Source of the DNA: Hyphomicrobiales bacterium
Lineage (GTDB): Bacteria; Pseudomonadota; Alphaproteobacteria; Rhizobiales; Xanthobacteraceae
NCBI GenBank assembly: GCA_021732215.1
Contig: JAKFVL010000001.1
Location: forward strand, 186,001 to 250,000
DNA length: 64,000 nucleotides
Direction: 5' to 3'
This document shows positions 44,189 through 52,961 of this stretch, in pieces; position 1 is the stretch's first letter; the number at the start of each line of letters is the position of its first letter. Made by a program: the position numbers and the translations under genes. The notes under the pieces were generated by a model. It searched no databases and was not told the DNA's origin. It worked only from the letters and a program-made list of their open reading frames with translations.

Positions 44189-44378
44189 ATGCTGAGAGAC
44201 AGCCGTGATATTATCAGGCGTCTGGAGAGGCTTCGAGCTAATCAGCGTGCGGGGGTCGCATCACAAGTTTCGCCACAAGACGACTTCAAGAATGACCATC
44301 GTACCTCATCCTAAGCGAGACATTGCGCTCGGTACGGTAAGGGCCATCTACAAGCAAGCCGGATGGGAAAAGGACTAG
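44189..44378 (+). pseudogene. hicA: HicA toxin gene with frameshift
   Basis: The first 14 codons read MLRDSRDIIRRLER, the usual HicA N-terminus. After 44230 the similarity continues one frame over: FELISVRGSHHKFRHK, then MTIVPHPKRDIALGTVRAI and YKQAGWEKD to TAG at 44376-44378. Intact HicA has about two more residues (such as Asp-Gly) at the break, so a small deletion is likely. The catalytic His in GSHHKF is kept in the shifted part. HicA is an mRNA-cleaving toxin; this copy should be inactive unless a GTG at 44205 starts a shortened form. The intact antitoxin gene follows after 9 bases. Confidence 0.85.
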
Positions 44379-44387
44379 GAGATCGCG

Positions 44388-44681
44388 ATGCCCCACTACA
44401 TTGCATTGATCCATAAGGATGCAGATAGTTGCTATGGCGTCTCTTTTCCGGATATCCCCGGTGTAACGACAGCCGGCGATACGATCGACGAAGCGATGCG
44501 ACAAGCCGCTGATGTTTTGGTGTTTGCCGCTGAAGATTGGACTAATTCCGACGGTTCGAGCGGCTTCAAGCCTCCTCGAACGATTGATCAGTTGCGCAAT
44601 GATCCCGAGTTTATCGAGGACTCGCGTGACGCAGTGGTTGCGGCTGTACCATTTCGTGCAGAAGCACAAGCGGCGGAATAG
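44388..44681 (+). CDS. hicB: HicB-family antitoxin
   Basis: The 97-residue protein has the partial RNase H-like HicB fold at the N-terminus (MPHYIALIHKDADSCYGVSF, then PDIPGVTTAGDTIDEAMRQA), which binds and blocks HicA. GGAGATC lies just upstream as Shine-Dalgarno. The C-terminus has a short variable region without a clear helix-turn-helix. Since hicA is frameshifted, it may persist as an orphan antitoxin. The small locus has lower GC than its neighbours, consistent with horizontal arrival. Confidence 0.9.
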   Translation: MPHYIALIHKDADSCYGVSFPDIPGVTTAGDTIDEAMRQAADVLVFAAEDWTNSDGSSGFKPPRTIDQLRNDPEFIEDSRDAVVAAVPFRAEAQAAE

Positions 44682-44778
44682 TTGCGATCAAATTGTCTCG
44701 TAGAATTGACGTGGGCGCTTGCGTTGGGTCACTAGCGCTCTTATGTGGTCGTCGTCCTGCCACGCAACTGTTTCTTTC

Positions 44779-45702
44779 ATGCCCATCATCTCCATCAAAA
44801 ACCTGTCGAAGGTTTATCCGTCCGGTTTGCGGGCGCTGAATAACGTCAACCTCGACATCGAGAGCGGCGAGATCTTCGCCCTGCTCGGCCCCAACGGCGC
44901 GGGCAAGACCACGCTCATCAGCATCATCTGCGGCATTGCTACACGGAGCGAAGGCTCGGTCATGGTCGGCGGCCATGACATCGACAGCGACTACCGCGCG
45001 GCGCGCTCGCTGATCGGTCTCGTGCCACAGGAATTGCACACCGATGCGTTCGAGACGGTATGGGCGACGGTGAGCTTCAGCCGCGGGCTGTTCGGCAAGC
45101 GCAAGAACCCCGCCCATATCGAGAAGGTGCTGCGCGACCTCTCGCTCTGGGACAAGAAGGACTCGCAGATCGTCACGCTGTCCGGCGGCATGAAGCGCCG
45201 CGTGATGATCGCGAAAGCGCTGTCGCACGAGCCGAAAATCCTGTTCCTCGATGAGCCGACCGCGGGCGTCGATGTCGAGCTGCGCAAGGGCATGTGGGAC
45301 GTGGTTCGCGAACTGCGCGCGTCCGGCGTCACCATCATCCTCACCACGCATTATATCGAGGAAGCCGAGGAAATGGCCGATCGCGTCGGCGTCATCGCCA
45401 ACGGCGAGCTGATCCTGACCGAACACAAGGCCGCGCTGATGCAGAAGCTCGGCAAGAAGCAGCTCACGCTGCATCTGCAGAAGCCGCTCGATGCCATTCC
45501 GGCGCAACTCGACGCGCATCATCTCGAGCTGAAAGCCGATGGCCGCGACCTGGTCTACACCTACGACACCAGGGGCGAGCGCACCGGCATCACCGCGCTG
45601 ATGAACGATCTCAACGCCGCCGGCATCCGCTTCAAGGACCTCAACACATCGCAGAGTTCGCTGGAGGAAATCTTCGTCAGCCTCGTGCACCGCGAGGTCT
45701 AG
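44779..45702 (+). CDS. ABC-2-type exporter ATPase (YadG-like)
   Basis: The 307-residue protein has Walker [12 protein letters not shown] (K43), the Q-loop [12 protein letters not shown], signature [19 protein letters not shown], Walker [13 protein letters not shown] and the switch His in [11 protein letters not shown]. The C-terminal 80 residues are the usual extension of this drug/polysaccharide exporter class. The start [16 protein letters not shown] is the first family-like residue. Its TAG stop codon (45700-45702) is the terminus of a palindromic repeat. The permease gene follows. Confidence 0.93.
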   Translation: MPIISIKNLSKVYPSGLRALNNVNLDIESGEIFALLGPNGAGKTTLISIICGIATRSEGSVMVGGHDIDSDYRAARSLIGLVPQELHTDAFETVWATVSFSRGLFGKRKNPAHIEKVLRDLSLWDKKDSQIVTLSGGMKRRVMIAKALSHEPKILFLDEPTAGVDVELRKGMWDVVRELRASGVTIILTTHYIEEAEEMADRVGVIANGELILTEHKAALMQKLGKKQLTLHLQKPLDAIPAQLDAHHLELKADGRDLVYTYDTRGERTGITALMNDLNAAGIRFKDLNTSQSSLEEIFVSLVHREV

Positions 45703-45867
45703 TACCGCCGATCTGAAGTTGCTGCAGCATCCCCTGCGAGTCCGGTCTCAGCAACTTCAGATCGAAAGCGGTACTAGCAATCATAGTTTGCTAGTACCCT
45801 CAGTTTCCGAAGTTCGTATGAGGGACTTGCTGAGATGACTTACGAACTTCGGAAACCAGGTACTAGC
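45699..45867. repeat. Pair of palindromic elements between two ABC transporter genes (locus 3 of 3)
   Basis: The first palindrome (45699-45777) pairs ctagtaccgc with gcggtactag and cgatctgaagttgctg with cagcaacttcagatcg. The second (45790-45867) pairs gctagtacc with ggtactagc and tttccgaagttcgta with tacgaacttcggaaa. The first overlaps the ATPase stop codon. The second ends one base before the permease ATG, so the permease Shine-Dalgarno (AGG at 45858-45860) is part of the repeat. Confidence 0.9.
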
Positions 45868-45868
45868 C

Positions 45869-46630
45869 ATGAACATTCACGCAATCAAGGCGATCTACAA
45901 GTTCGAGATGTCGCGCACCTGGCGCACGCTGCTGCAGAGCATTGTCTCGCCGGTGATCTCGACCTCGCTGTATTTCGTGGTGTTCGGCGCGGCAATCGGC
46001 TCGCGCATCACCGAGATCGAGGGCGTCAGCTACGGCACGTTCATCGTGCCCGGCCTGATCATGCTGTCGCTGCTGACGCAGAGCATCGCCAACGCCTCGT
46101 TTGGAATCTATTTTCCGAAGTTCGTCGGCACCATCTACGAAATCCTGTCGGCGCCGATCTCGCCGCTGGAGATCGTGATCGGCTATGTCGGCGCGGCCGC
46201 GACCAAGTCGATCATCCTCGGCCTGATCATCCTCGCCACTGCCGGATTGTTCGTGCCGCTCAAGATCGCTCATCCATTCTGGATGATCGGATTTCTGGTG
46301 CTGACCGCCGTCACCTTCAGCCTGTTCGGCTTCATCATCGGTGTCTGGGCGGACAATTTCGAGAAGCTGCAGGTGATCCCGCTCCTGATCGTCACGCCGC
46401 TGACCTTTCTCGGCGGCAGCTTCTATTCGATCAACATGCTGCCGCCGGTCTGGCAGACCATCACGCTGTTCAATCCGGTGGTCTATCTGGTTTCGGGATT
46501 TCGCTGGAGCTTCTCGGAGATCGCCGACGTGCCGGTCGGTGTCAGCTTCGGAATGACGTTGCTGTTTCTTGCGCTCTGCCTGATCGCCGTACTGTGGATT
46601 TTCAAGACCGGCTACAGGCTGAAGAAGTAA
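45869..46630 (+). CDS. ABC-2-type exporter permease (YadH-like)
   Basis: The 253-residue protein has six membrane helices and the ABC-2 signature region [20 protein letters not shown] with [12 protein letters not shown]. It begins [20 protein letters not shown], with the usual amphipathic start. With the upstream ATPase it forms a complete exporter; the substrate is unknown. The two genes are normally adjacent, and here 166 bases of paired palindromes separate them. Confidence 0.92.
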   Translation: MNIHAIKAIYKFEMSRTWRTLLQSIVSPVISTSLYFVVFGAAIGSRITEIEGVSYGTFIVPGLIMLSLLTQSIANASFGIYFPKFVGTIYEILSAPISPLEIVIGYVGAAATKSIILGLIILATAGLFVPLKIAHPFWMIGFLVLTAVTFSLFGFIIGVWADNFEKLQVIPLLIVTPLTFLGGSFYSINMLPPVWQTITLFNPVVYLVSGFRWSFSEIADVPVGVSFGMTLLFLALCLIAVLWIFKTGYRLKK

Positions 46631-46723
46631 TATCCGCAGAAAAGCGGCTGCCACGAGATGGCCTTGACGCCACAATCGCTGCCGCAGGATTGACGCAACA
46701 TGTCCGGCCTGTCTTTCTCCATG

Positions 46724-46758
46724 AAAAATGGCGCGCCCCGGATGGGAAACGCGCCATT
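46724..46758 (-). terminator. Intrinsic terminator after the glycine-rich exported protein
   Basis: On the minus strand aatggcgcg pairs with cgcgccatt across a GC-rich loop, and a run of five Ts ends the structure (46728-46724). It begins 21 bases after the stop codon of the gene at 46780. Confidence 0.7.
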
Positions 46759-46779
46759 CATCTTCATGAACGCAGCCGA

Positions 46780-47055
46780 TCAGTAATTGCGATAACTGCG
46801 CCGATTGTAGTAGCGCGACCGCTTGTAGGGCCGGCGATAGCCGCGATCCGGAATGCCGAGCACACCCTTCACGCCGCCGACCGCACCGCCAACGCCTGCG
46901 CCGATCGCGCCGCCAACCACACCGCCCACCGGCCCTGCGATACGTCCGCCTTCGCGCGAACCATCGCGCGCTCCGCCGACAATCCCTTGCGCATTCGCTG
47001 CAACCGGCATTGCAAACACCATCAGCGCGCCAGCGAGAACCAAAACCTTCTTCAT
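46780..47055 (-). CDS. Small exported glycine-rich protein
   Basis: The 91-residue precursor has a clear signal peptide (MKKVLVLAGALMVFAMPVAA, cut near ANAQG). The mature part is glycine-rich with GPVGGVVGGAIGAGVGGAVG, a pattern of glycine-zipper-like membrane or envelope proteins, and ends with an Arg/Tyr-rich tail (YRRPYKRSRYYNRRSYRNY). I do not know its function. It is monocistronic with its own terminator. Confidence 0.75.
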   Translation of the reverse strand: MKKVLVLAGALMVFAMPVAANAQGIVGGARDGSREGGRIAGPVGGVVGGAIGAGVGGAVGGVKGVLGIPDRGYRRPYKRSRYYNRRSYRNY

Positions 47056-47249
47056 ATCCACTCCTCAGTCAGCCCGTCGTTGTTCGACAAAACGACAACG
47101 CCAAAGCCGTTCAGGAGTTGCATCGCCCGGCATTAAACTTTCACAATATGAACGTTCATCGTTAACGCGAACGTCATCATATCTCACTGGAATTCATCAA
47201 CTTTCCCGTGTTTAATGAAGTGGGGACGGGCTGTTGAGTGGAGTGCGCA

Positions 47250-48038
47250 ATGCGCCGGACTGCCGTTTTCGCATCGGGACTTGTCGCAGCGTTTGCTGTG
47301 TTCGCGACTGCCGCCCACGCCGCTGTCAGCATCACCATCGACAAGAACAATCAGCAGATGACGGTCACCGTCGATGGCGCGGTGAAATACACGTGGCCGG
47401 TATCGAGCGGGCTGCCGTCTTATGAAACGCCGAACGGTTCGTTCAAAGCGTTTCGCATGGAGGCCGACCACTACTCGAAAGAGTGGGACGACGCGCCGAT
47501 GCCGCACGCGATCTTTTTCACCAAGACAGGACATGCCATTCACGGCACCGACTCCGTGAGACGCCTCGGCAGTCCTGCTTCCCACGGCTGTGTGCGCCTG
47601 TCGCGCGAGAACGCCGCCACGCTGTTTGCTCTGGTGAAACAGGAAGGCGTGCTCAACACCACTGTCAGTCTGTCGGGGTCATCGCAAGTCGCCCTCGCAC
47701 GCAGGCCCGCGGCCAATCCGGACGCCGCCATTGCGCGCCGTCAGGCCCCCTCTCAACCTGTCGAACTCACGCCGCGCGGTGGCATCGCCAGTGCCGATGG
47801 CACCATTATCTACCCGCGCGAGAACGGCGGCGGCTACGCGGCGGCGCCCTACGGAGAACCGCAGGTCCAAAACCGCCCGGTGTATCAGCAGCAGCGCGTC
47901 TATCGCCGCGCCGCCGAAGCCCAGCAGGGCTATGATGACGGAGAGGTTTACTTCGACGGCTATAGCTGGCGTCGCGGCCAGCCACCCTATCAGCCGCAAT
48001 ACGCGCCGAGACCCTATTACGGTCCACGCGGCTACTGA
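47250..48038 (+). CDS. L,D-transpeptidase (YkuD domain)
   Basis: The 262-residue precursor has a signal peptide ending near AAHA, then a YkuD catalytic domain. The active-site motif is HGTDSVRRLGSPASHGCVRL with H99 and the nucleophile C114. These enzymes make 3-3 cross-links in peptidoglycan or attach proteins to it, in the periplasm. After the domain (about residue 150) comes a low-complexity tail rich in Tyr, Gln, Arg and Pro (QQQRVYRRAAEAQQGY), of unknown role. ATG 47250 opens the signal peptide. Confidence 0.9.
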   Translation: MRRTAVFASGLVAAFAVFATAAHAAVSITIDKNNQQMTVTVDGAVKYTWPVSSGLPSYETPNGSFKAFRMEADHYSKEWDDAPMPHAIFFTKTGHAIHGTDSVRRLGSPASHGCVRLSRENAATLFALVKQEGVLNTTVSLSGSSQVALARRPAANPDAAIARRQAPSQPVELTPRGGIASADGTIIYPRENGGGYAAAPYGEPQVQNRPVYQQQRVYRRAAEAQQGYDDGEVYFDGYSWRRGQPPYQPQYAPRPYYGPRGY

Positions 48039-48048
48039 AAATCTGCTG

Positions 48049-50319
48049 CTACTCCTCGCCGCGCCGTAGCCTGCGCCACACCGCGCCGAGAATGTTGGAA
48101 TAGTCGTCGGTCCAGACCCGCTCGTCATCCTCCGGCTCGGTCAGCACCCAGGCCGGGTTGGAGGCGAGAGACCCGACGTCGGCTTCGTTGCGCGCGGAGA
48201 CGACGACGTTCGTCGGAAAGACGTATTCGCTGTCGCGCCCCGAATCCTCATTGTAGACCCAGCTCTTGAGATCGTTGGCGTCCGCGATGCCGACGATGAC
48301 GCTGGCCAGTTCCAGATGCCGATTGGAGACGTGCACCACCACCACGCCATCAGGCGCGAGCTTCTGCTTGTAGATTTCCATCGCCTCTTCGGTCGCCAGA
48401 TGGATCGGGATCGCGTCGGATGAATACGCATCGAGGATGATGATGTCGTAGACTCCGTCCGGCTCCTTGGCGAAAGTGAGCCGCGCATCGCCCAGCACCG
48501 GCTTCATGTCGGGGTTGCAGTCGCGGATATACGTGAAGAAATTCGGATCGCGCGCCGTATCGATCATGGTCTGATCGATCTCGAAAAACTTCCATGTCTC
48601 TCCCGGCTCGACTGCGCAGGCGAGCGTGCCGGCGCCAAGGCCGATCGCAGCCGCGCGCAGCGGGCCTCCCTTCCGTGCGCGAACCGCGGTGATCGCCTGA
48701 CCGATACCGCCCTCCTTCGCATAGTAGGTCAGCATCTCGGGGCGGCCCTGAATCCTGCTGCCGTCGTCGTTCAATACCTTCTGCGCACCGTGAATTGTGG
48801 TGCCGTGCATCAGCACATGATACGTCGAGAGATCGACGATCTTGTGCACGCCGAAGAAGCTGCGAACGCTTTCGACCCGCCCGTCATCGCCCGGATAGAG
48901 GCGCAGCAGCACCAGAGCCGAAGCAAAGAAAGCCGTGGCCTTCCAGCGGTCGGCTCTCAAGCCAACCGTAATGAACGAGCCCAGCACTGCGACGAATCCG
49001 ATCACATAGATGCGGTTCTCCGTGATCCAGGCGAGCATTGCCCCGGGTCGAAGCGCCGGCGCCATGGTTACGGCGGCCAGAGCCGCGATGAAGACCCAGA
49101 CCGCATAACTGATGCGCGGAAAGAACTCCTCCTCGGCCGGGCGGCACAGCGCGGCCAGCCCGAGCAGGATCGGATACTCGGCAATCGACGAGAAGACAAA
49201 CGGCGCGATCAATCCGGCGAACAGGCCGCCGACCATGCCGCCGAATGACAGCGAGACGTAAAATCCCGTCAGATGCTTCGCAGCCGGCCGCGTGCGCGCC
49301 AGCTCGCCGTGGCAAGCCATGGCAATGACGAAGAAACACAGCAGATGCCCGCCCAGCGTCAACAGCAGCCGGGTTTCGCTGCCGATTGCCAGCAAAAAGA
49401 TACTGCCCGCGATCGCCAGCGGTTGCAGCATCACGATCCAGTCGTGCGGGATCAGCGGGCGCGATTGAAACACCAGTACCCACGTCAAGAGATACAGCGA
49501 CAGCGGCAACACCCACAGCAGCGGCGCGGCCGCCACATCGGTCGAGATGTGCGCCGTGACCGCAATCAGCAGTCCCGACGGCACCGCCGCGAGAAAAATC
49601 CATCGCGCCCGCGTCGCCCACGACGGCGCTGGCGCATGGTCGCGATCGTCGGTTTGTGTCGTCGTCACCGGAGATGTCCGCAGCAGCCAGCCGCACGCCG
49701 CGATCAGCAGGATCAGCAGACCGTAGCCGCCGGTCCAGATCAGGTTCTGGACCCGCAGCGTGAACAGCGGCTCGATCAGAAACGGATAGGACAGCAGCGC
49801 GAGGAAGCTGCCGATGTTCGACGATGCGTACAGAAAGTAGGGATCGGGACCGTCAGGATGGCCGGTACGCACGAACCAGGCCTGCAGCATCGGATTGTTG
49901 GCAGCCAGCGCGAAAAACGGCAGTCCGATCGAGATCGCGAACAGCCCAAGCAGCCAGAATGCATAACCGCTCGCCGGCGGCTCGCCGAAACTGGCCGAAA
50001 TCGTCAGCGGCAGCGTCAGGAACGCGACCGCGAGCAGCAGCAGATGTACGATCACCGGAGCCATCCGGTTACGCAGTGTCATGAGATAATGCGCATAGGC
50101 ATAGCCACCGAGCAGCAGCGACTGGAAAAATACCATCGCCACCGACCAAACCGCCGGCGAACCGCCGAGCCGCGGCAGCACCATCTTGGTGAACAGCGGC
50201 TGCACCGAAAACAACAGCAGGGCGCTGACGAAAATCGCCACTGTATAAACCAGCAACACAAGACGATTGCGCGCGGACGAAACAGCGCCCACGTTTTCGG
50301 ATGACGTCGTCAGGTTCAT
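48049..50319 (-). CDS. Membrane-anchored spermidine-synthase-like fusion protein
   Basis: The 756-residue protein has an N-terminal part of about 10-12 membrane helices (starting VLLVYTVAIFVSALLLFSVQ) and a C-terminal spermidine-synthase-like domain. In that domain AAAIGLGAGTLACAVEPGET is the SAM-like binding motif and YDIIILDAYSSDAIPIHLAT the catalytic-type Asp region. Such MFS/spermidine-synthase fusions are common in proteobacteria, but their substrate is not established and aminopropyl transfer should not be assumed. ATG 50319 begins the hydrophilic leader MNLTTSSENVG. It is divergent from the oxidoreductase gene at 50489. Confidence 0.85.
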   Translation of the reverse strand: MNLTTSSENVGAVSSARNRLVLLVYTVAIFVSALLLFSVQPLFTKMVLPRLGGSPAVWSVAMVFFQSLLLGGYAYAHYLMTLRNRMAPVIVHLLLLAVAFLTLPLTISASFGEPPASGYAFWLLGLFAISIGLPFFALAANNPMLQAWFVRTGHPDGPDPYFLYASSNIGSFLALLSYPFLIEPLFTLRVQNLIWTGGYGLLILLIAACGWLLRTSPVTTTQTDDRDHAPAPSWATRARWIFLAAVPSGLLIAVTAHISTDVAAAPLLWVLPLSLYLLTWVLVFQSRPLIPHDWIVMLQPLAIAGSIFLLAIGSETRLLLTLGGHLLCFFVIAMACHGELARTRPAAKHLTGFYVSLSFGGMVGGLFAGLIAPFVFSSIAEYPILLGLAALCRPAEEEFFPRISYAVWVFIAALAAVTMAPALRPGAMLAWITENRIYVIGFVAVLGSFITVGLRADRWKATAFFASALVLLRLYPGDDGRVESVRSFFGVHKIVDLSTYHVLMHGTTIHGAQKVLNDDGSRIQGRPEMLTYYAKEGGIGQAITAVRARKGGPLRAAAIGLGAGTLACAVEPGETWKFFEIDQTMIDTARDPNFFTYIRDCNPDMKPVLGDARLTFAKEPDGVYDIIILDAYSSDAIPIHLATEEAMEIYKQKLAPDGVVVVHVSNRHLELASVIVGIADANDLKSWVYNEDSGRDSEYVFPTNVVVSARNEADVGSLASNPAWVLTEPEDDERVWTDDYSNILGAVWRRLRRGEE

Positions 50320-50488
50320 GAGTACTCCGGCCTCGGCCCGGCATATGCCGGGATATTGGGTCTGGTTTAGCAGGCAGCGGCGTGGATTACAGCCCCTCGC
50401 AACCGTCAACGTTTCAGGCTGAAATCTGCCGTGTTCCTCAGGGAAAAATCCACTCGCGCATCGCCGGACGCATCGGTATGACAATCCC

Positions 50489-52102
50489 ATGTCTGGCACT
50501 ATGTCCAATACCGACGTGCTGATTATCGGCGCCGGCCACAACGGTCTGACCTGCGCCGCCTATCTGGCGATGGGCGGCTTGCGCGTGACTGTGGTGGAGC
50601 GACGCGGCGTCGTCGGTGGCGCGGCCGTGACGGAAGAATTCCACCCCGGCTTCCGCAACTCGGTCGCCGCTTATACCGTCAGCCTGCTCAACCCGAAAAT
50701 TATTGATGACATGCGGCTGCATCATCACGGCTTGCGCATCGTCGAGCGCCGCGCGCAGAACTTCCTGCCCGCGCCCGACGGCTCGTATCTTCTGACCGGC
50801 GAAGGCCGCACCCATCAATCGGTCGCGAAGCTGAGCGAGCGCGACGCCGCGCGTATCGGCGATTTCAACCGCGAGCTTGAAGCGATCGCCGACGTGCTGC
50901 GGCAATTCGTACTGCGCGCGCCGCCGAATGTGGTCGAAGGCTTCGGACTGAACACGCTGCGTGAGGGCCTGAATGCACTGGGCAGCGCCGCGATCCTGCG
51001 CGGGCTATCGCTGGAACAGCAGCGCACGTTGCTCGATCTGTTCACGCAATCAGCCGGCGACATGCTGGACGACTGGTTCGAGTCCGATCTGGTGAAAGCT
51101 CTGTTCGGCTTCGATGCCATCGTCGGCAACTATGCCAGCCCCTACGCCGCCGGCAGCGCCTACGTCATGCTGCATCACGCTTTCGGCGAGGTGAACGGCA
51201 AGAAGGGCGTCTGGGGTCACGCCATCGGCGGCATGGGCGCGATTACGCAGGCGATGGCCGCATCCGCACGCGGCCACGGCGTCGAAATCCGAACCGGCGC
51301 GGGCGTGCGTGAGGTGATCGTTGAGAAGGATCGCGCCGTGGGCGTCATTCTCGACAACGGCGAGACCATCCGCGCCACTTACGTCGCCTCGAACGTCAAT
51401 CCGAAGCTGCTGTACACCCGGCTGATCGCAGCCGACGCGCTGCCGGCTCCCTTCCTCGCGCGCATGGGGCGCTGGCGCAACGGCTCCGGCACGTTTCGGA
51501 TGAATGTCGCGCTGTCCCAGTTGCCGTCATTCACCGCGCTGCCCGGCAATGGCGATCATCTCACGTCCGGCATCATCCTTGCGCCGAGCCTCGGCTACAT
51601 GGACCGCGCGTGGCTCGATGCGCGCCAGCATGGCTGGAGCCGCGAGCCGATCGTCGAGCTGCTGATACCATCGACGCTGGACGACTCGCTCGCGCCGCCG
51701 GAGGCGCATGTGGCGAGTTTGTTCTGCCAGCACGTCGCGCCCCAGTTGCCAGACGGGCAGTCATGGGACGCCCGGCGCGACGAGGTTGCCGATCTGATGA
51801 TCGCGACGGTGGACCGCTATGCCCCCGGTTTCGCGACCACCGTGATCGGCCGGCAGGTGTTGACGCCGCTCGATCTGGAGCGGGAATTCGGGCTTCTCGG
51901 CGGCGATATCTTCCACGGCGCGCTGACGCTGAACCAGTTGTTCTCCGCGCGGCCGATGCTGGGCCATTCCGACTATCGCGGGCCGCTCAAGGGTCTTTAT
52001 CATTGCGGCTCGGGCGCGCATCCCGGCGGCGGCGTCACCGGCGCGCCCGGACACAATGCGGCCCGCGCGATACTGCAGGATCACCACAGTCTGTTCGTGT
52101 GA
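50489..52102 (+). CDS. PYROXD2-like FAD-dependent oxidoreductase
   Basis: The 537-residue flavoprotein has the N-terminal dinucleotide motif DVLIIGAGHNGLTCAAYLA, ERRGVVGGAAVTEEFHPGF and the C-terminal FAD segment LYHCGSGAHPGGGVTGAPGH. This places it in the phytoene-desaturase-like/PYROXD2 family, which oxidises or isomerises hydrophobic substrates; no carotenoid genes are nearby. The internal ATG 50501 (MSNTDVL) may be the true start. Confidence 0.88.
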   Translation: MSGTMSNTDVLIIGAGHNGLTCAAYLAMGGLRVTVVERRGVVGGAAVTEEFHPGFRNSVAAYTVSLLNPKIIDDMRLHHHGLRIVERRAQNFLPAPDGSYLLTGEGRTHQSVAKLSERDAARIGDFNRELEAIADVLRQFVLRAPPNVVEGFGLNTLREGLNALGSAAILRGLSLEQQRTLLDLFTQSAGDMLDDWFESDLVKALFGFDAIVGNYASPYAAGSAYVMLHHAFGEVNGKKGVWGHAIGGMGAITQAMAASARGHGVEIRTGAGVREVIVEKDRAVGVILDNGETIRATYVASNVNPKLLYTRLIAADALPAPFLARMGRWRNGSGTFRMNVALSQLPSFTALPGNGDHLTSGIILAPSLGYMDRAWLDARQHGWSREPIVELLIPSTLDDSLAPPEAHVASLFCQHVAPQLPDGQSWDARRDEVADLMIATVDRYAPGFATTVIGRQVLTPLDLEREFGLLGGDIFHGALTLNQLFSARPMLGHSDYRGPLKGLYHCGSGAHPGGGVTGAPGHNAARAILQDHHSLFV

Positions 52103-52167
52103 TGTTTCAATTGTGTACTTCCGGGGGAAAGCATGTTGAAAGCCTCTGGAAAGCCTGTTCGCAAGCG

Positions 52168-52209
52168 GTGGACAAAGCGCTTGTGTTCCTGTGGACAAGC
52201 TGTGGACAA
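52168..52209 (+). other. Three gtggacaa repeats in an intergenic region
   Basis: The motif gtggacaa occurs at 52168-52175, 52191-52198 and 52202-52209; the last two are part of an exact 11-base direct repeat, ctgtggacaag. Each is one base away from a DnaA box read in reverse (tgtggataa). They lie in a 222-base gap between two genes on the same strand. I see no AT-rich unwinding region, so an origin is not supported; protein binding at helical-turn spacing is possible. Confidence 0.45.
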
Positions 52210-52324
52210 GCGGGCGGATAAGAACTGTATGAATATGTTGAGAATCTGTTAGCGCGCGGTAGTGTCACAGTCTGAATTCTCATCGGCAATCCGTTCTTGT
52301 AAGGCCCGCGAGCGGCGGCAAGAT

Positions 52325-52552
52325 ATGGCAAAGCAACTTGGCAACGTTCTGTATTGGACAGCGTGCACACTAGCGGGCTTGACGCTGCTGATAGGCGTTT
52401 ATTCGGCGGCTATGCTGTTCGAAGGGTGGTCCGCAGGGTGGCCTACTTGGCCGCTTGCCGTGATCGCCATGGCAACAATGATCGCTTTCGTGATCTGGCT
52501 AATCGGGGCGGCATGTCGCTCCGTTCTGGCTGGGCCGCCAAATTCAAGCTGA
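52325..52552 (+). CDS. Small two-helix membrane protein of unknown function
   Basis: The 75-residue protein MAKQLGNVLYWTACTLAGLT has two hydrophobic helices (about residues 10-32 and 43-66) and a short polar tail. I do not recognise a family. A purine-rich GAGCGGCAAG stretch precedes the ATG. It is followed after 46 bases by the DUF1330 gene. The call rests on size, hydrophobic pattern and spacing only. Confidence 0.55.
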   Translation: MAKQLGNVLYWTACTLAGLTLLIGVYSAAMLFEGWSAGWPTWPLAVIAMATMIAFVIWLIGAACRSVLAGPPNSS

Positions 52553-52598
52553 GACACTACCTGGCGTGCGGTGGGCCAGCGCGATGCGAGGGGGTTTC

Positions 52599-52895
52599 AT
52601 GCCAGCTTACTTGATCGTGGAACACAAGATTACGGACGCTGCGAAGTTCGAGGAATACCGGGTCGCTGTAGGACCGATGATTGCCAAGCACGGCGGCCGC
52701 TATTTGACGAAGGGCGGCAGCCACAGATTCCCGGAAGGCGGACATTGGCTCCCGGAGCGCGTCGTCATCATCGAGTTTCCCAGCATGGATGCGCTGAACG
52801 CCTGGTACACCGCGCCGGAATATCAGCCCCTGATCACGCTGCGAAAAGCATGCACCAGCGATCTGGACATGCTGATCACGCTCGAAGGCGCGTAA
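52599..52895 (+). CDS. DUF1330 family protein
   Basis: The 98-residue protein begins MPAYLIVEHKITDAAKFEEY and contains FPEGGHWLPERVVIIEFPSM followed by WYTAPEYQPLITLR, the standard DUF1330 (dimeric alpha/beta barrel, EthD-like) pattern. Function is unknown; the fold suggests a small ligand-binding or enzyme dimer. ATG 52599 has AGGGGG directly upstream. Confidence 0.88.
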   Translation: MPAYLIVEHKITDAAKFEEYRVAVGPMIAKHGGRYLTKGGSHRFPEGGHWLPERVVIIEFPSMDALNAWYTAPEYQPLITLRKACTSDLDMLITLEGA

Positions 52896-52961
52896 CCACA
52901 TTTCAAACAGAAGCGCTCCCCGATCTGAAGCCGCTCTATCCTGCCCGAGTACCCTCCTTTC

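Noticed and set aside
52140-52260. Possible replication origin because of DnaA-box-like motifs
   Set aside because: The boxes are off consensus, no AT-rich unwinding element is visible and the neighbours are not origin genes.
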